From NCBI GenBank assembly GCA_009885695.1, contig VFKE01000019.1, forward strand, positions 1 to 46,271: a DNA stretch of 46,271 nt. Direction: 5' to 3'. The position numbers and the translations under genes were made by a program. The number at the start of each line of letters is the position of its first letter. Position 1 is the stretch's first letter. Below, piece by piece: positions 31,336 to 39,631 of the stretch. The stretch comes from Verrucomicrobiota bacterium (lineage in GTDB: Bacteria > Verrucomicrobiota > Verrucomicrobiia > Verrucomicrobiales > Verrucomicrobiaceae). The notes under the pieces are model-generated. The model was given only the letters and a program-made list of their open reading frames with translations, made no database searches and was not told the DNA's origin.

Positions 31336-33339
31336 CTACCTGGCTGCAGTGCTGGACTTCTCCTTCTTGGTTTCCGCAGGAGCGGTCGCCTCGGATTTTT
31401 TCAGGAGTTTTTCCAGAGCGGCGTCGGTTTTCACACCCTGATCGAGCGCATTCTGGTAATGCTTCCGGGCCTGATCCCAGTCGGGCGGCGAGGAGGTGGC
31501 GTAGAGGACGGCGAGGTTGAAATGGGCGTCACCGTATTTGGGGTCGATGGCCAGGGACTGCTTGAACTCGGACTCCGCCCGATGGCGATTACCCAGCCGT
31601 CCGGATATGATGCCCAGGTAGTGATGGGCGCGGGCGTTGTCGTTGCTCTTGGCCACGCTTTTATCAAAACTGGCCTGCGCCTCCTCCATCATCCCCTTCT
31701 GGAAGTAACCGACACCGAGCCGGTAGTTCGCCTGGTCATTATCCGGCTCGATGGCGATACACTTCTGCAGGAGCACTCTGGCATCGTCATACTTTTTCTG
31801 CTGTTGCTTGATCACGGCCAGGCTGATGAGCGCCGTAGTGCTCCTTGGGTTCGCCCGAAGGACATCCTGATAAAGCTGCTCGGCGATCTTGAAATCTCCT
31901 TTATCAGCGGCATTCACGGCATCACGCAGAATTTTCTGGTCGGATTTTAATGCCTTTTCCGTGGTTGCGATGGAATCCACCTTCGTCTTGCCGCTCTTCT
32001 CGGTGTCGCTTTCGGCCATGATCGTGGCCCGCACTCCCATGGTGGCGACCAGCTGCTTCAACTCCGGTGCCGTGAAGAGATTCTCCTCATCCGCGGCGAT
32101 CTTGATGCGGGCGCTGGTCATCTCCTCAAGGTTGTCCATCAATGTCTGCGACGCGTTCTCCATCTTCTTCATCTCGGCAATGACGAGCTCCTTGGCCTGA
32201 CGCTGACGCTCCTGATGGCGAAGTTCGCGCATGATGATGTCGTGTAGCATCCGGTTTTCCTCCGCAAGCTTCGCATTTACGACAGACTTACCGGCGGGTT
32301 TCTTCTCGATTTTAGCGTTCACCTCCTTCAGTTTAAGCGTGAGGTCGGCGACTTGTGTCTGGTAAGCGGTGTTTTCCTGGCGGAGTTTTACCAGTTCACC
32401 CTGAATACCCGCGACCTGATTTTTCAGAGATGAAATTTCTTCGTCCTTTTTCTCGCTCATGGATTTCAGGGCGTCCACCTGCTCGCGCGCGGAGCTCAAC
32501 TCGAGCTTTAGACGGGAGTTTTCGGCGATGATATTCTTGATCTCCTCCGGCTTGCTGGTGTCGCGCTTCATTCCCTCAAGCTCAAGCTCAAGATCCTTCT
32601 GGCGCGCCTGGATCGTCCTGTTCTGGCCCTGAAGCGCGACAATGGTCTTATCCTTGTCTGAAAGTTGCTGATCGCGCAGTGAAACCATCTCATTGACCAT
32701 CTTGGCCTCGCTGCGGAGTTTCGTGAGCTCCACCATCGAGCCTGAAGTGTCTTTGGATAGCTTTTCGATGCGTGAATCAAGATCAGCCTTCTGTCGTGCG
32801 AGGAGATCGCGGTCCTGCTCAACCTTTTGTTTCTCGCGGATGGAGTTGGTGTAGCCGTCCTCGTAAATCTTGCGCTGGGTGAGAAGGTCGCTGATCTGCT
32901 TCTGCAAGTCGGCGTTCTGCTTCTGTAGCACCTGAAACTGCTGGTTGATGATGTCTCCGGGATTCGTCGTTCCATTTTGTAACACTGTCGGCGGGGTTGT
33001 GACGGGTGGCTGGGCCACTGGAGTTATCACGCCGACTGGCAATGTGCCCTTGCCGGCAAGTCGCTGAAGCGTTTGCTCGATCATCTTCAGGCGGTAGTTG
33101 ACGACTTCCGGCTGCCATGATGGAAATCCACGTGCCACGCTGATAATGGTCTGTTGGGCTTCCTGCAATTTCTGAATGGCACCCGGAACATCACCGGATT
33201 GCTCGAGACGCTCCGCTTGGTTAACAGCAAGATAACCCTTGAAGTATTGTTCGCCCGCGTCGCCTGCCGCCTGCTGGGCGGTGGCGAAGTTCGGACCAGA
33301 AAATAACAGCCCGGCCAGGATCAATAGGATGACACGCAT
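31336..33339 (-). CDS. Exported coiled-coil protein with C-terminal TPR domain
   Basis: Start ATG at 33339 (MRVILLILAGLLFSGPNF, signal peptide cleaved near TAQQA), 667 aa. An N-terminal helical part (residues 25-85) resembles a TPR pair. Residues about 130-390 are a long coiled coil rich in Gln/Lys/Glu/Leu (LQKQNADLQKQISDLLTQRK, ELTKLRSEAKMVNEMVSLRD, KNQVAGIQGELVKLRQENTA). Four or so TPRs occupy about 495-640 (AEQLYQDVLRANPRSTTALI, ANYRLGVGYFQKGMMEEAQA, AHHYLGIISGRLGNRHRAES, DAHFNLAVLYATSSPPDWDQ). It ends in a short Lys/Ser-rich tail. Likely periplasmic scaffold; no enzymatic motif. Function unknown. Confidence 0.87.
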   Translation of the reverse strand: MRVILLILAGLLFSGPNFATAQQAAGDAGEQYFKGYLAVNQAERLEQSGDVPGAIQKLQEAQQTIISVARGFPSWQPEVVNYRLKMIEQTLQRLAGKGTLPVGVITPVAQPPVTTPPTVLQNGTTNPGDIINQQFQVLQKQNADLQKQISDLLTQRKIYEDGYTNSIREKQKVEQDRDLLARQKADLDSRIEKLSKDTSGSMVELTKLRSEAKMVNEMVSLRDQQLSDKDKTIVALQGQNRTIQARQKDLELELEGMKRDTSKPEEIKNIIAENSRLKLELSSAREQVDALKSMSEKKDEEISSLKNQVAGIQGELVKLRQENTAYQTQVADLTLKLKEVNAKIEKKPAGKSVVNAKLAEENRMLHDIIMRELRHQERQRQAKELVIAEMKKMENASQTLMDNLEEMTSARIKIAADEENLFTAPELKQLVATMGVRATIMAESDTEKSGKTKVDSIATTEKALKSDQKILRDAVNAADKGDFKIAEQLYQDVLRANPRSTTALISLAVIKQQQKKYDDARVLLQKCIAIEPDNDQANYRLGVGYFQKGMMEEAQASFDKSVAKSNDNARAHHYLGIISGRLGNRHRAESEFKQSLAIDPKYGDAHFNLAVLYATSSPPDWDQARKHYQNALDQGVKTDAALEKLLKKSEATAPAETKKEKSSTAAR

Positions 33340-33408
33340 GTTTGCAGTATAGAAGATGGTGATGTTAAACGCTTGCCGGGCTCTTGTCCAACGCACCTTC
33401 GCATTCGC

Positions 33409-34077
33409 CTATAGCAGATCCGGACGATTCTGCCGAGTTCGCTCCCTCGCCTGTTCAGCCCGCCAGGCAACGATTTTCGCATGATCTCCACTCAAAAGGA
33501 TTTTTGGCACTTTCATGTCGCGCCATTCCGCAGGCCGGGTGTAGTGCGGATGATCGAGCAATCCCGATGCGCCGAAGGATTCCTGGCTGGCGGATTCGTC
33601 ATCCCCCAGCACTCCCGGCAGGAGGCGCACCACCGCATCTATCACCACCGCAGCGGCGATGGCGCCGTTCGTGAGGACATAATCGCCGATGCTCAACTCC
33701 TCATCAACACAACTGTCCACGATGCGCTGATCCACACCTTCATAATGACCACAGATGAAAATCAGGTGTTCCTCGCGACTGAGTCGCTCCGCATCCCGCT
33801 GGTGAAATGACCGCCCCTGCGGCGTTAGCAGCAGAACTCGCGACCGATCGGTCCGCAACGGATCCAGCGCCGAAAATAGGGGTTCCGGCTTCAGCACCAT
33901 GCCAGGCCCACCCCCAAAGGGCTGGTCGTCCACCTGACGGCATTTACCAATGCCCTGTTCACGCAAGTTATGCACCCGCAGCGTCAGCAATCCCCTTTCT
34001 TGGGCGCGACCCATCATACTGGCACCGAGCGGAACGGTGACTACTTCCGGAAACAAGGTGATGACATCCACTTGCAT
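33409..34077 (-). CDS. trmD: tRNA (guanine-37-N1)-methyltransferase
   Basis: A SPOUT-class methyltransferase that makes m1G37 in tRNAs with G36G37 and prevents +1 frameshifting. The ATG at 34077 (MQVDVITLFPEVV) is the family start; an extension to 34113 is unlikely. Length 222 aa, slightly short. Landmarks are DDQPFGGGPGMVLKPEP near residues 50-66, the trefoil-knot SAM site ICGHYEGVDQRI near 109-120 and LSIGDYVLTNGAIAA near 129-143, and LDHPHYTRPAEWRD near 173-186. It lies 65 bases after prfB on the same strand; prfB itself uses +1 frameshifting, but that link is only thematic. The normal rpsP/rimM/rplS neighbours are not here. Confidence 0.96.
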   Translation of the reverse strand: MQVDVITLFPEVVTVPLGASMMGRAQERGLLTLRVHNLREQGIGKCRQVDDQPFGGGPGMVLKPEPLFSALDPLRTDRSRVLLLTPQGRSFHQRDAERLSREEHLIFICGHYEGVDQRIVDSCVDEELSIGDYVLTNGAIAAAVVIDAVVRLLPGVLGDDESASQESFGASGLLDHPHYTRPAEWRDMKVPKILLSGDHAKIVAWRAEQARERTRQNRPDLL

Positions 34078-34142
34078 CACGCACGTTAAACAACCCGCGC
34101 CACATCGCAACACCTGCCGCTGATAAGATCACACAAGACGGA

Positions 34143-35286
34143 CTACACCTCGTCCACATCAGCTTCACCGGCTTTTCTGCCGCGGAGCTTGGCCTCAATG
34201 AAGGCATTCAGATCGCCGTCCATGACAGCGGCGACGTTGCCAGTTTTTTCACCGGTGCGATGATCCTTCACCATCTGATAGGGCTGGAAGACATAGCTGC
34301 GAATCTGATTACCCCAGGCGACGTCGCCTTTCTCGCCGTATTGCCGCTCCATTTCGGACTTTTTTTTGTCTTCTTCAAGCTGGTATAGTTTGGCCCTGAG
34401 CATCGACATGGCTTTGCTGCGGTTTTTTCCCTGAGTGCGCTCTGCCTGACAATTCACAATGACACCGGTAGGCATGTGGATGAGGCGGACTGCGGTTTCG
34501 ACCTTGTTCACGTTCTGACCGCCTTTTCCGCCGGAGCGGTAAGTTTCAAATTTAATGTCCGCCTCGTTCAATTCCAGGCCATCATCTTCTTCAATCATGG
34601 GCGTCACGTCAACACTGGCAAAACTCGTGTGCCTCTTCTTCGCCGCATCAAAGGGCGAAATGCGCACCAACCGGTGGATGCCGCGCTCGCAGTTCAGCTT
34701 GCCGTAGGCATAGTCACCCGTGACTTGAAACGTGGCGTTGCGAACGCCGGTTTCTTCACCGGCGGCGAAATCTTCCATCTCGGTCTTATATCCGCTGCGC
34801 TCGCACCAACGGGTGAACATGCGCAGGAGCATGTCCGCCCAGTCGCAGGATTCCGTGCCGCCCGCGCCGCAGTGAATGGTGACATACGCGCCGTTGCGGT
34901 CGTACTCGCCACTGAGCATGACGGCCAGTTCAAAATCACCGAGAGCTTTGTCGAGGGCCTCGTATTCTTTCTCGACCTCATTCCACGTGGCGGCGTCGTT
35001 CTCGTGCGTGGCGATCTCGCCCAGCACCATGAAATCCTCATATCTGCCTTCCAGCGTGGCCAGAGGCTCCAGCTTGTTCTTGATCTGATTCGCCCGGTCG
35101 ATGACCTTCTTGGCGGATTCCTGGCTGCCCCAGAATTCTTCCGCACCCATCTTTTCCTCGAGCCCAGCCAGATCGGATTTTAGTGTCGGCAGGTCAAAGA
35201 TACCTCCGCAATGCCCCAAGGCGGCCCTTGAGGCTCTCGGTGTCGAATGCTCGCATATCGGTGGTGACGGTTTTTACTTGATCCAT
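34143..35286 (-). CDS. prfB: Peptide chain release factor 2, with programmed +1 frameshift
   Basis: Translation starts at the ATG at 35286 ([18 protein letters not shown]), reads 30 codons to ...LRRYL and meets TGA at 35196-35194; a +1 shift to GAC continues [17 protein letters not shown] to the stop at 34143, giving 380 aa. RF2 motifs: RISPFD (the SPF tripeptide that reads UGA/UAA) near 224, and [17 protein letters not shown], with the GGQ hydrolysis motif, near 262-278. It terminates translation at UAA and UGA. The frameshift is autoregulatory: low RF2 slows termination at its own UGA and favours the shift. It is divergent from recO across a 97-base gap containing an inverted repeat. Confidence 0.97.
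35193..35208 (-). promoter_or_regulatory. Programmed +1 frameshift site of prfB
   Basis: On the minus strand the site reads CGGAGGTATCTTTGAC: internal Shine-Dalgarno GGAGG, three-base spacer, slippery CTT and the in-frame TGA (35196-35194) followed by C. This is the conserved prfB recoding signal; the weak UGAC termination context also fits. Confidence 0.95.
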
Positions 35287-35310
35287 GCCTACTTAATAGG
35301 ACAAAAAATC

Positions 35311-35377
35311 TAAGATGCAAGATTAGAAGATCCATGACTCAGCCTGATTACCTTGTATCTTCTGACCTTGAATCTTA
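35311..35377. repeat. Imperfect inverted repeat between prfB and recO
   Basis: The left arm TAAGATGCAAGATTAGAAGA (35311-35330, extending to 35334) and the reverse complement of the right arm (35351-35377, TAAGATTCAAGGTCAGAAGA) agree at about 20 of 24 positions across a 16-base gap. The element occupies most of the divergent prfB/recO promoter region and ends 6 bases before the recO start. Confidence 0.7.
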
Positions 35378-35383
35378 AATCTC

Positions 35384-35920
35384 GTGGACCGCACAACCGC
35401 CATCCTCATTAGCCGCACGCGACTGACGGAGACCAGCCTGATCGTCCACTGGTGCTCGGCGGACTTCGGCCTCTTCAAGACAGTAGTCAAAGGTGCACTG
35501 CGCCCCAAGTCGCCATTCGCCGGGCGGCTCGATCTTTTCGCCACCTGCGAAGTAGTCTTTGTGAAATCAGGCAAGTCGGACCTGCACACGCTCAAGGAAG
35601 CGCATCTCACCATGCTTCGTCTGCACCTGCGCAATAGTTACGCGCGCGTTCTTGCCGCGGCCTATTTCTGCAAACTGATTGAAATGGTGGCGGAGCGCGA
35701 GACTCCACTTGGCGGGGTGCATGAACTGTTGCGCCTGGCGCTGGATCATCTCGACGCGCATGAGCCATCAGAAAAACTCATCAACCGGTTCGAGAACCGG
35801 TTGTGCGGGGAACTCGGGCTCGGCGCGACCAATATCAGCGGAGGTGCGCTGCTGCATGATTACTTTCACCGGCCACTACCACCGCAACGCGAGGAACTGC
35901 TGAAACAGATGAAATCATGA
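35384..35920 (+). CDS. recO: DNA repair protein RecO (short form)
   Basis: GTG start at 35384. The 178-aa protein begins with the RecO OB-fold pattern (TAILISRTRLTETSLIVHWC then SADFGLFKTVVKGALRPKSP), continues FAGRLDLFATCEVVFVKSGK near 46-65 and then a helical domain with SYARVLAAAYFCKLIEMVAE near 84-103. RecO binds SSB and loads RecA with RecR in gap repair. Typical RecO proteins have about 230-250 residues; the zinc-finger-containing C-terminal part is missing or replaced, which may be a lineage feature. No ATG alternative gives a better N-terminus. Confidence 0.88.
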   Translation: MDRTTAILISRTRLTETSLIVHWCSADFGLFKTVVKGALRPKSPFAGRLDLFATCEVVFVKSGKSDLHTLKEAHLTMLRLHLRNSYARVLAAAYFCKLIEMVAERETPLGGVHELLRLALDHLDAHEPSEKLINRFENRLCGELGLGATNISGGALLHDYFHRPLPPQREELLKQMKS

Positions 35921-36016
35921 GCGCAGGAGAGGCATCAAAGGCTTGTAATTTCACTTGAAGCGCACCCAGTCTCGGATTGTTTGAACAGCCAAACTCCCAC
36001 GCTCGTCACAAGTAAC

Positions 36017-36859
36017 ATGCCACCGGACTCCAATCCAACAGCCAGCAGCGCATTAAACAGCGCGGTTGTCACCCTGCGTGAAGCGCGGCTCACCGCCGAA
36101 AATGATGCCGCCGGCAGGCAGAAGTTGCTCCACGCGCTTGAATCACTCGCCGCGCTCCACTGCGCGACAGGTGAATTTGAAAAGGCTGAGTCACATTATC
36201 TCGAAGCAATCCAGATCGCTGAAGGCTCCCGCACGCCCTCCTCGCGGCTGGCCAGGTTGAACAGCGCGCTGGGCACGCTCTATGATTTTAACCATCGGGA
36301 AAGTCAGGCTGTAACTCTCTACGAGCGGGCGATTGCCCTCTACGAAGGCATGCACCCACCCCAATCCGAAGAGGCTGTGGAGCTACACAACAATCTCGCG
36401 ATGATCTATAAAAGCCTGGGTCGCCGTCCGCTGGCAGAGCAACACTACCTCGTTGCGCTGGAGACGCTGGAAAACCATTATGGCCGGAACCACGAACGCG
36501 TGGCTGCGGTCTATAACAATCTCGGCAGCCTCTACTACACTGCAGGCCATCCCAACCAGGCCAAGGACATGCACGCTGAGGCTCTCGAAATCCGGCAAAA
36601 CGTTTTTGGCCCCAATCACCCCGATGTAGGTCAGAGCTGGTGCAATCTGGCAACCGCTTGTTATGCGCTGGAAGATGATGCTGGCACACGGGAGAACTAT
36701 GAAAAAGGTCTGCGCATCATCGAGCAAAACCTTCCCAACACCGCAGCAAGCTACGAGCAGATGATGACGGATTACATTTCCGTGCTCGAATCCATCGGAG
36801 AGACGAAAAAGGCGGGGGTGCTAAAAAAACGCATGAAAAATGCCCTGAAGAACCCCTGA
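36017..36859 (+). CDS. Kinesin-light-chain-like TPR protein
   Basis: A cytoplasmic TPR protein, 280 aa from the ATG at 36017; a TTG at 35981 would add 12 residues and cannot be excluded, as neither has a good Shine-Dalgarno. At least five 42-residue repeats of the kinesin-light-chain/TPR_10-12 type are visible: HCATGEFEKAESHYLEAIQI, FNHRESQAVTLYERAIALYE, YKSLGRRPLAEQHYLVALET, YYTAGHPNQAKDMHAEALEI and CYALEDDAGTRENYEKGLRI. They have the typical extended spacing with NNL motifs (HNNLAMI, YNNLGSL). Such proteins are scaffolds; no partner is obvious. Convergent with the TIGR03943-type gene, which ends at the next base. Confidence 0.87.
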   Translation: MPPDSNPTASSALNSAVVTLREARLTAENDAAGRQKLLHALESLAALHCATGEFEKAESHYLEAIQIAEGSRTPSSRLARLNSALGTLYDFNHRESQAVTLYERAIALYEGMHPPQSEEAVELHNNLAMIYKSLGRRPLAEQHYLVALETLENHYGRNHERVAAVYNNLGSLYYTAGHPNQAKDMHAEALEIRQNVFGPNHPDVGQSWCNLATACYALEDDAGTRENYEKGLRIIEQNLPNTAASYEQMMTDYISVLESIGETKKAGVLKKRMKNALKNP

Positions 36860-38014
36860 TCAGTACATCATCTTGTTGTCCGGCTCTGCACTTTCCGTCA
36901 TACTCGTCACCAGCAGGACCGGAACGGTTTGCCCGCCTTCGGATTTATATGTCATCGTGCCCGTCACTTTCACCCACGTCATGCCCTTGAACTCCGGAGC
37001 TTTTTTCTCAAACTCAGCGGGAATGGAGAACGGACGGGCATCGGCAGCACAACATTGCACGAGCATGCGAAAAATTCGCAATCGGGTGGGATGATTGATT
37101 TGTTTGTCCGGGTTCTCTGGATCTGGCATCTTTTCCGGCAGCACCTGAGCGGTGGTCTCGACGGGTTGACCAGCAAGGACCCCCTGCACTTCCTTGTCAC
37201 CAGCGGTGTAATAAATTTCCGGAATTTCCAGCAGGAAATTGCCCTCCTTGTTTTGCGGCACCTGGGCTTTTAGATCAGCCAGCGTAAAGGTGCCATAGCT
37301 TTTTGTCTGCGCAGCGGCAACAGGGGCGGAGTTTGTTTCCGCCACGGGCGCATGCCAGGTTTCAGCTGCCTTTGCTGAAGCATGGTTCGGGAGTGCGGAG
37401 GTGGAGGAAATGTTATCGTCATTCTTCACGCGGGAATACTGCCGTGCCGCCGTGGTATCTGTATAATTCTGGGCGTAAACCCCCTTGTTCACCGCTGTCT
37501 GCACGCTGAACCGGTCGGGCGATCGCACCGCAGCATAGCTCACCGGAACCGCGAGGATGATGATCGCAACCAATCGACCAATGGAACCACTCTCCTCGAG
37601 AATGCCGTGCGAGTGCTCGTGACCCGGCTCGTGGTCGCTGGATTTGCCATCTTTGTGACGATGCTCAGGGGTGTGGTCATGACCGCAGCAATCGCCATCC
37701 GAATGTGGGTCGGCAGCCCTCTGCCGATTTATTGGTATTTGATCGGCAGAGGGCTGCCGATCCACTTTGTGGTGATGATCGTGCTCATGTTCACAACAGT
37801 CAGCCTCCTTCGCGTGCATCGTGGCGAGATTGAACAAGCCCAGAACGCAGAGGCCAATGCCGGAGATCATCACCATCGGGCGGAACCAGCCGTCGCGCGC
37901 CAGGTATTCGCCATCAACCAGACGCCCGCTGGCATAGAAGTAAAGCATGACCCCGCCCCAGAGAAGAAGGAGCGACACACTGAGAAGATGGATGCCGACG
38001 CGCGAGGTTTTCAT
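36860..38014 (-). CDS. TIGR03943/YcgQ-like membrane protein with His-rich linker
   Basis: A 384-aa protein with two N-terminal membrane segments (HLLSVSLLLLWGGVMLYFYAS; MVMISGIGLCVLGLFNLATM), a His/Cys/Asp-rich cytoplasmic or periplasmic linker at about 70-142 (CCEHEHDHHHKVD ... CCGHDHTPEHRHKDG ... HEPGHEHSHG), a third membrane segment (LVAIIILAVPVSYAAV near 148-163) and a conserved C-terminal domain (FLLEIPEIYYTAGDKEVQ, TRLRIFRMLVQCCAADARPF, GMTWVKVTGTMTYKSEGG). This is the TIGR03943 (DUF1980) family, which normally pairs with the permease encoded 15 bases upstream. The His clusters suggest metal binding. A palindromic repeat forms part of the linker coding sequence. The transported substrate is unknown. 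Confidence 0.88.
   Translation of the reverse strand: MKTSRVGIHLLSVSLLLLWGGVMLYFYASGRLVDGEYLARDGWFRPMVMISGIGLCVLGLFNLATMHAKEADCCEHEHDHHHKVDRQPSADQIPINRQRAADPHSDGDCCGHDHTPEHRHKDGKSSDHEPGHEHSHGILEESGSIGRLVAIIILAVPVSYAAVRSPDRFSVQTAVNKGVYAQNYTDTTAARQYSRVKNDDNISSTSALPNHASAKAAETWHAPVAETNSAPVAAAQTKSYGTFTLADLKAQVPQNKEGNFLLEIPEIYYTAGDKEVQGVLAGQPVETTAQVLPEKMPDPENPDKQINHPTRLRIFRMLVQCCAADARPFSIPAEFEKKAPEFKGMTWVKVTGTMTYKSEGGQTVPVLLVTSMTESAEPDNKMMY
37705..37765. repeat. In-frame palindromic element inside the His-rich linker
   Basis: Two 24-base arms, 37705-37728 and 37742-37765, are inverted copies with one mismatch around a 13-base centre. Each arm is itself a hairpin (ATCGGCAG-AGGG-CTGCCGAT). In the gene frame it encodes VDRQPSADQIPINRQRAADP without a stop, interrupting the His/Asp-rich linker. 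It resembles REP/BIME or Rickettsia-palindromic-element insertions that are tolerated within genes. Confidence 0.85.
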
Positions 38015-38029
38015 GGCACGGGTTAAAAT

Positions 38030-39022
38030 TTATTTCAGGGGCATCAACGCCGTTAGCATGTTCCACCAAGGGCCGCTGAGCAAACCGATCAACACGAAAA
38101 GACCAAGTCCCAGCACTAGCACAAACTTACGACGGAACACGGCGAGATACATGAACGTAAGTTTCACGTCAAACATCGGGCCAAAGACGAGAAAGGCTAG
38201 CTTGGCCTTAAGCGAGAACGCCGCCATCGGAGCCGCAATAAACGCGTCTGAAGTACTGCACAGCGCCAGCGCATAAGCCAAACCCATCAACGATGGCGTG
38301 GCCACCCACTCGTTGCTGGCGAGTTGCGCGAACTTCGTCTGGTCCACCTGCGTCCCGAACCAGGCCGTGATGATGATTCCGATGGTGAAATACATCCCGG
38401 TATCAAGAAAATCACGCATCGACGTGCGCATGGCACGGGTGATTTTACCATCGAAACCGAGCGGCACTTCGTGATCGTGACCACCACCCGCCGCGCGCTT
38501 ATCGATCCCGTCGGAGATCGACGCGCGCAGAATGTCGGACGGTTTCCGTCGCAGCATGGCCAGGCCGAAGATGACCGCGATGGTGTAACCCAGCGAGAGC
38601 CGGGCAATGGTCATCGCGGGCCAGGAAAATCCGGCGATGGAGTTGGCGCCGCCAAACTCACCGAAAGCGGTTAGAGTGCTGATGATCACCACCGGATTGA
38701 TGATCGGCGCGGACAGCAGATACGTCATCGCGCATGAAATCGGCAATCCTTTTTGCACCAGTCGCCGCACGACGGGCACCACGGCGCACTCACACACCGG
38801 GAACACAAGCCCGAGAGAGCCGGACATCAGCGTCGCCAGAACCCTGTTTTTCGGGAGGACGCGCTCGAGTAGTTTGGCAGGCAGAAACGCATCGATGAAG
38901 CCAGAGATCACCGTTCCCACGAGAATAAACGGAGCGCCCTCCAGCCAGATGCTCAAGAAGGCTACCAGTATATCGCCATGAGCGCTGGGTTCGGGAAGTG
39001 TCATGTGTACGGTAGGGCTCAT
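38030..39022 (-). CDS. Permease of the COG0701 (YcgR/ArsP-like) family
   Basis: A 330-aa membrane protein with about eight hydrophobic helices. The family core is seen near residues 70-112: SLGLVFPVCECAVVPVVRRL then LPISCAMTYLLSAPIINPVV, with the paired helices repeated near 245-290 (LAYALALCSTSDAFIAAPMA). A cytoplasmic loop with GGGHDHE near 190 separates the halves. Homologues include arsenical (ArsP) and uncharacterised metal-linked permeases that occur with a TIGR03943 partner; the gene order here (permease, then partner after 15 bases) matches that pairing. Substrate unknown, a metal or metalloid compound is a reasonable guess. Upstream, 55 bases away, lies a 14-bp inverted repeat shared with the divergent gene. 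Confidence 0.9.
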   Translation of the reverse strand: MSPTVHMTLPEPSAHGDILVAFLSIWLEGAPFILVGTVISGFIDAFLPAKLLERVLPKNRVLATLMSGSLGLVFPVCECAVVPVVRRLVQKGLPISCAMTYLLSAPIINPVVIISTLTAFGEFGGANSIAGFSWPAMTIARLSLGYTIAVIFGLAMLRRKPSDILRASISDGIDKRAAGGGHDHEVPLGFDGKITRAMRTSMRDFLDTGMYFTIGIIITAWFGTQVDQTKFAQLASNEWVATPSLMGLAYALALCSTSDAFIAAPMAAFSLKAKLAFLVFGPMFDVKLTFMYLAVFRRKFVLVLGLGLFVLIGLLSGPWWNMLTALMPLK

Positions 39023-39077
39023 TAACGTCCTCTGCGTGCAAATTCAATCAAAATACCCCACAGACATGGACAACATC

Positions 39078-39120
39078 AGGGCTTACGCATGAACGAAGAA
39101 AGGCCACATGCGTAAGCCCT
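39078..39120. repeat. Perfect 14-bp inverted repeat in a divergent intergenic region
   Basis: AGGGCTTACGCATG (39078-39091) and CATGCGTAAGCCCT (39107-39120) are exact inverted copies with a 15-base centre. The element lies between the permease gene (starts 39022, minus) and the TIGR04073 gene (starts 39203, plus). No T-run follows on either strand, so it is not a normal terminator. It could be an operator, a miniature mobile element or a REP-like unit. Confidence 0.85.
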
Positions 39121-39202
39121 GCTCCAACCCGCCATTTTACAATGCCACCAGAATAATCTTGCCAAGTTCTCACTCGTTTGGTTTGATGGTCCCCATCACC
39201 AC

Positions 39203-39631
39203 ATGAAAAATCGCAGCATCCTTTTAGTCGCCGCCGCCTTCACCATCGGGAGTCTCGCACTGGCGGACATCCAGTCCTCTCCGGCATCGCACTGGAATTG
39301 GAGTCGCAAACTCTCCCGCGCCCTGGCCAACATCGTATACGGCGTCACAGAAATTCCCACCACCTGGTGCAAGTCCAACAGGTTGGACGGCAGCAGTGCC
39401 GCCTGGACAACAATGGTTGTGGACGGCAGCAAACGCTCCGTCGTGCGCCTCGGCTACGGCGTTTTCGAACTCGTGACCTTTCCCTTCCCCGCCTATAAAG
39501 ACAGCTACCGTCCGCCCTACTACAAGAAGGAAGCCTTTGACCCGTATTACGGCTACGGAGAGTTCCCCCCACAATTTGGGAATTCCTCACATACCACTTA
39601 CTGCCGCGACACGGAATACCACCCGTTTTAA
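39203..39631 (+). CDS. Exosortase-system-associated protein, TIGR04073 type
   Basis: A 142-aa exported protein with a signal peptide (SILLVAAAFTIGSLALA, residues 5-21). The core SRKLSRALANIVYGVTEIPT then TWCKS and the downstream GYGVFELVTFPFPAY match the TIGR04073 family pattern (RG.ANI..G..E.P ... G....T.P..), which is found in bacteria that carry exosortase/PEP-CTERM sorting. The tail is aromatic and Pro-rich (YRPPYYKKEAFDPYYGYGEF). No exosortase gene or PEP-CTERM substrate is visible in this window. Function unknown; probably periplasmic. Its presence supports a Verrucomicrobiota-like host. Confidence 0.82.
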   Translation: MKNRSILLVAAAFTIGSLALADIQSSPASHWNWSRKLSRALANIVYGVTEIPTTWCKSNRLDGSSAAWTTMVVDGSKRSVVRLGYGVFELVTFPFPAYKDSYRPPYYKKEAFDPYYGYGEFPPQFGNSSHTTYCRDTEYHPF

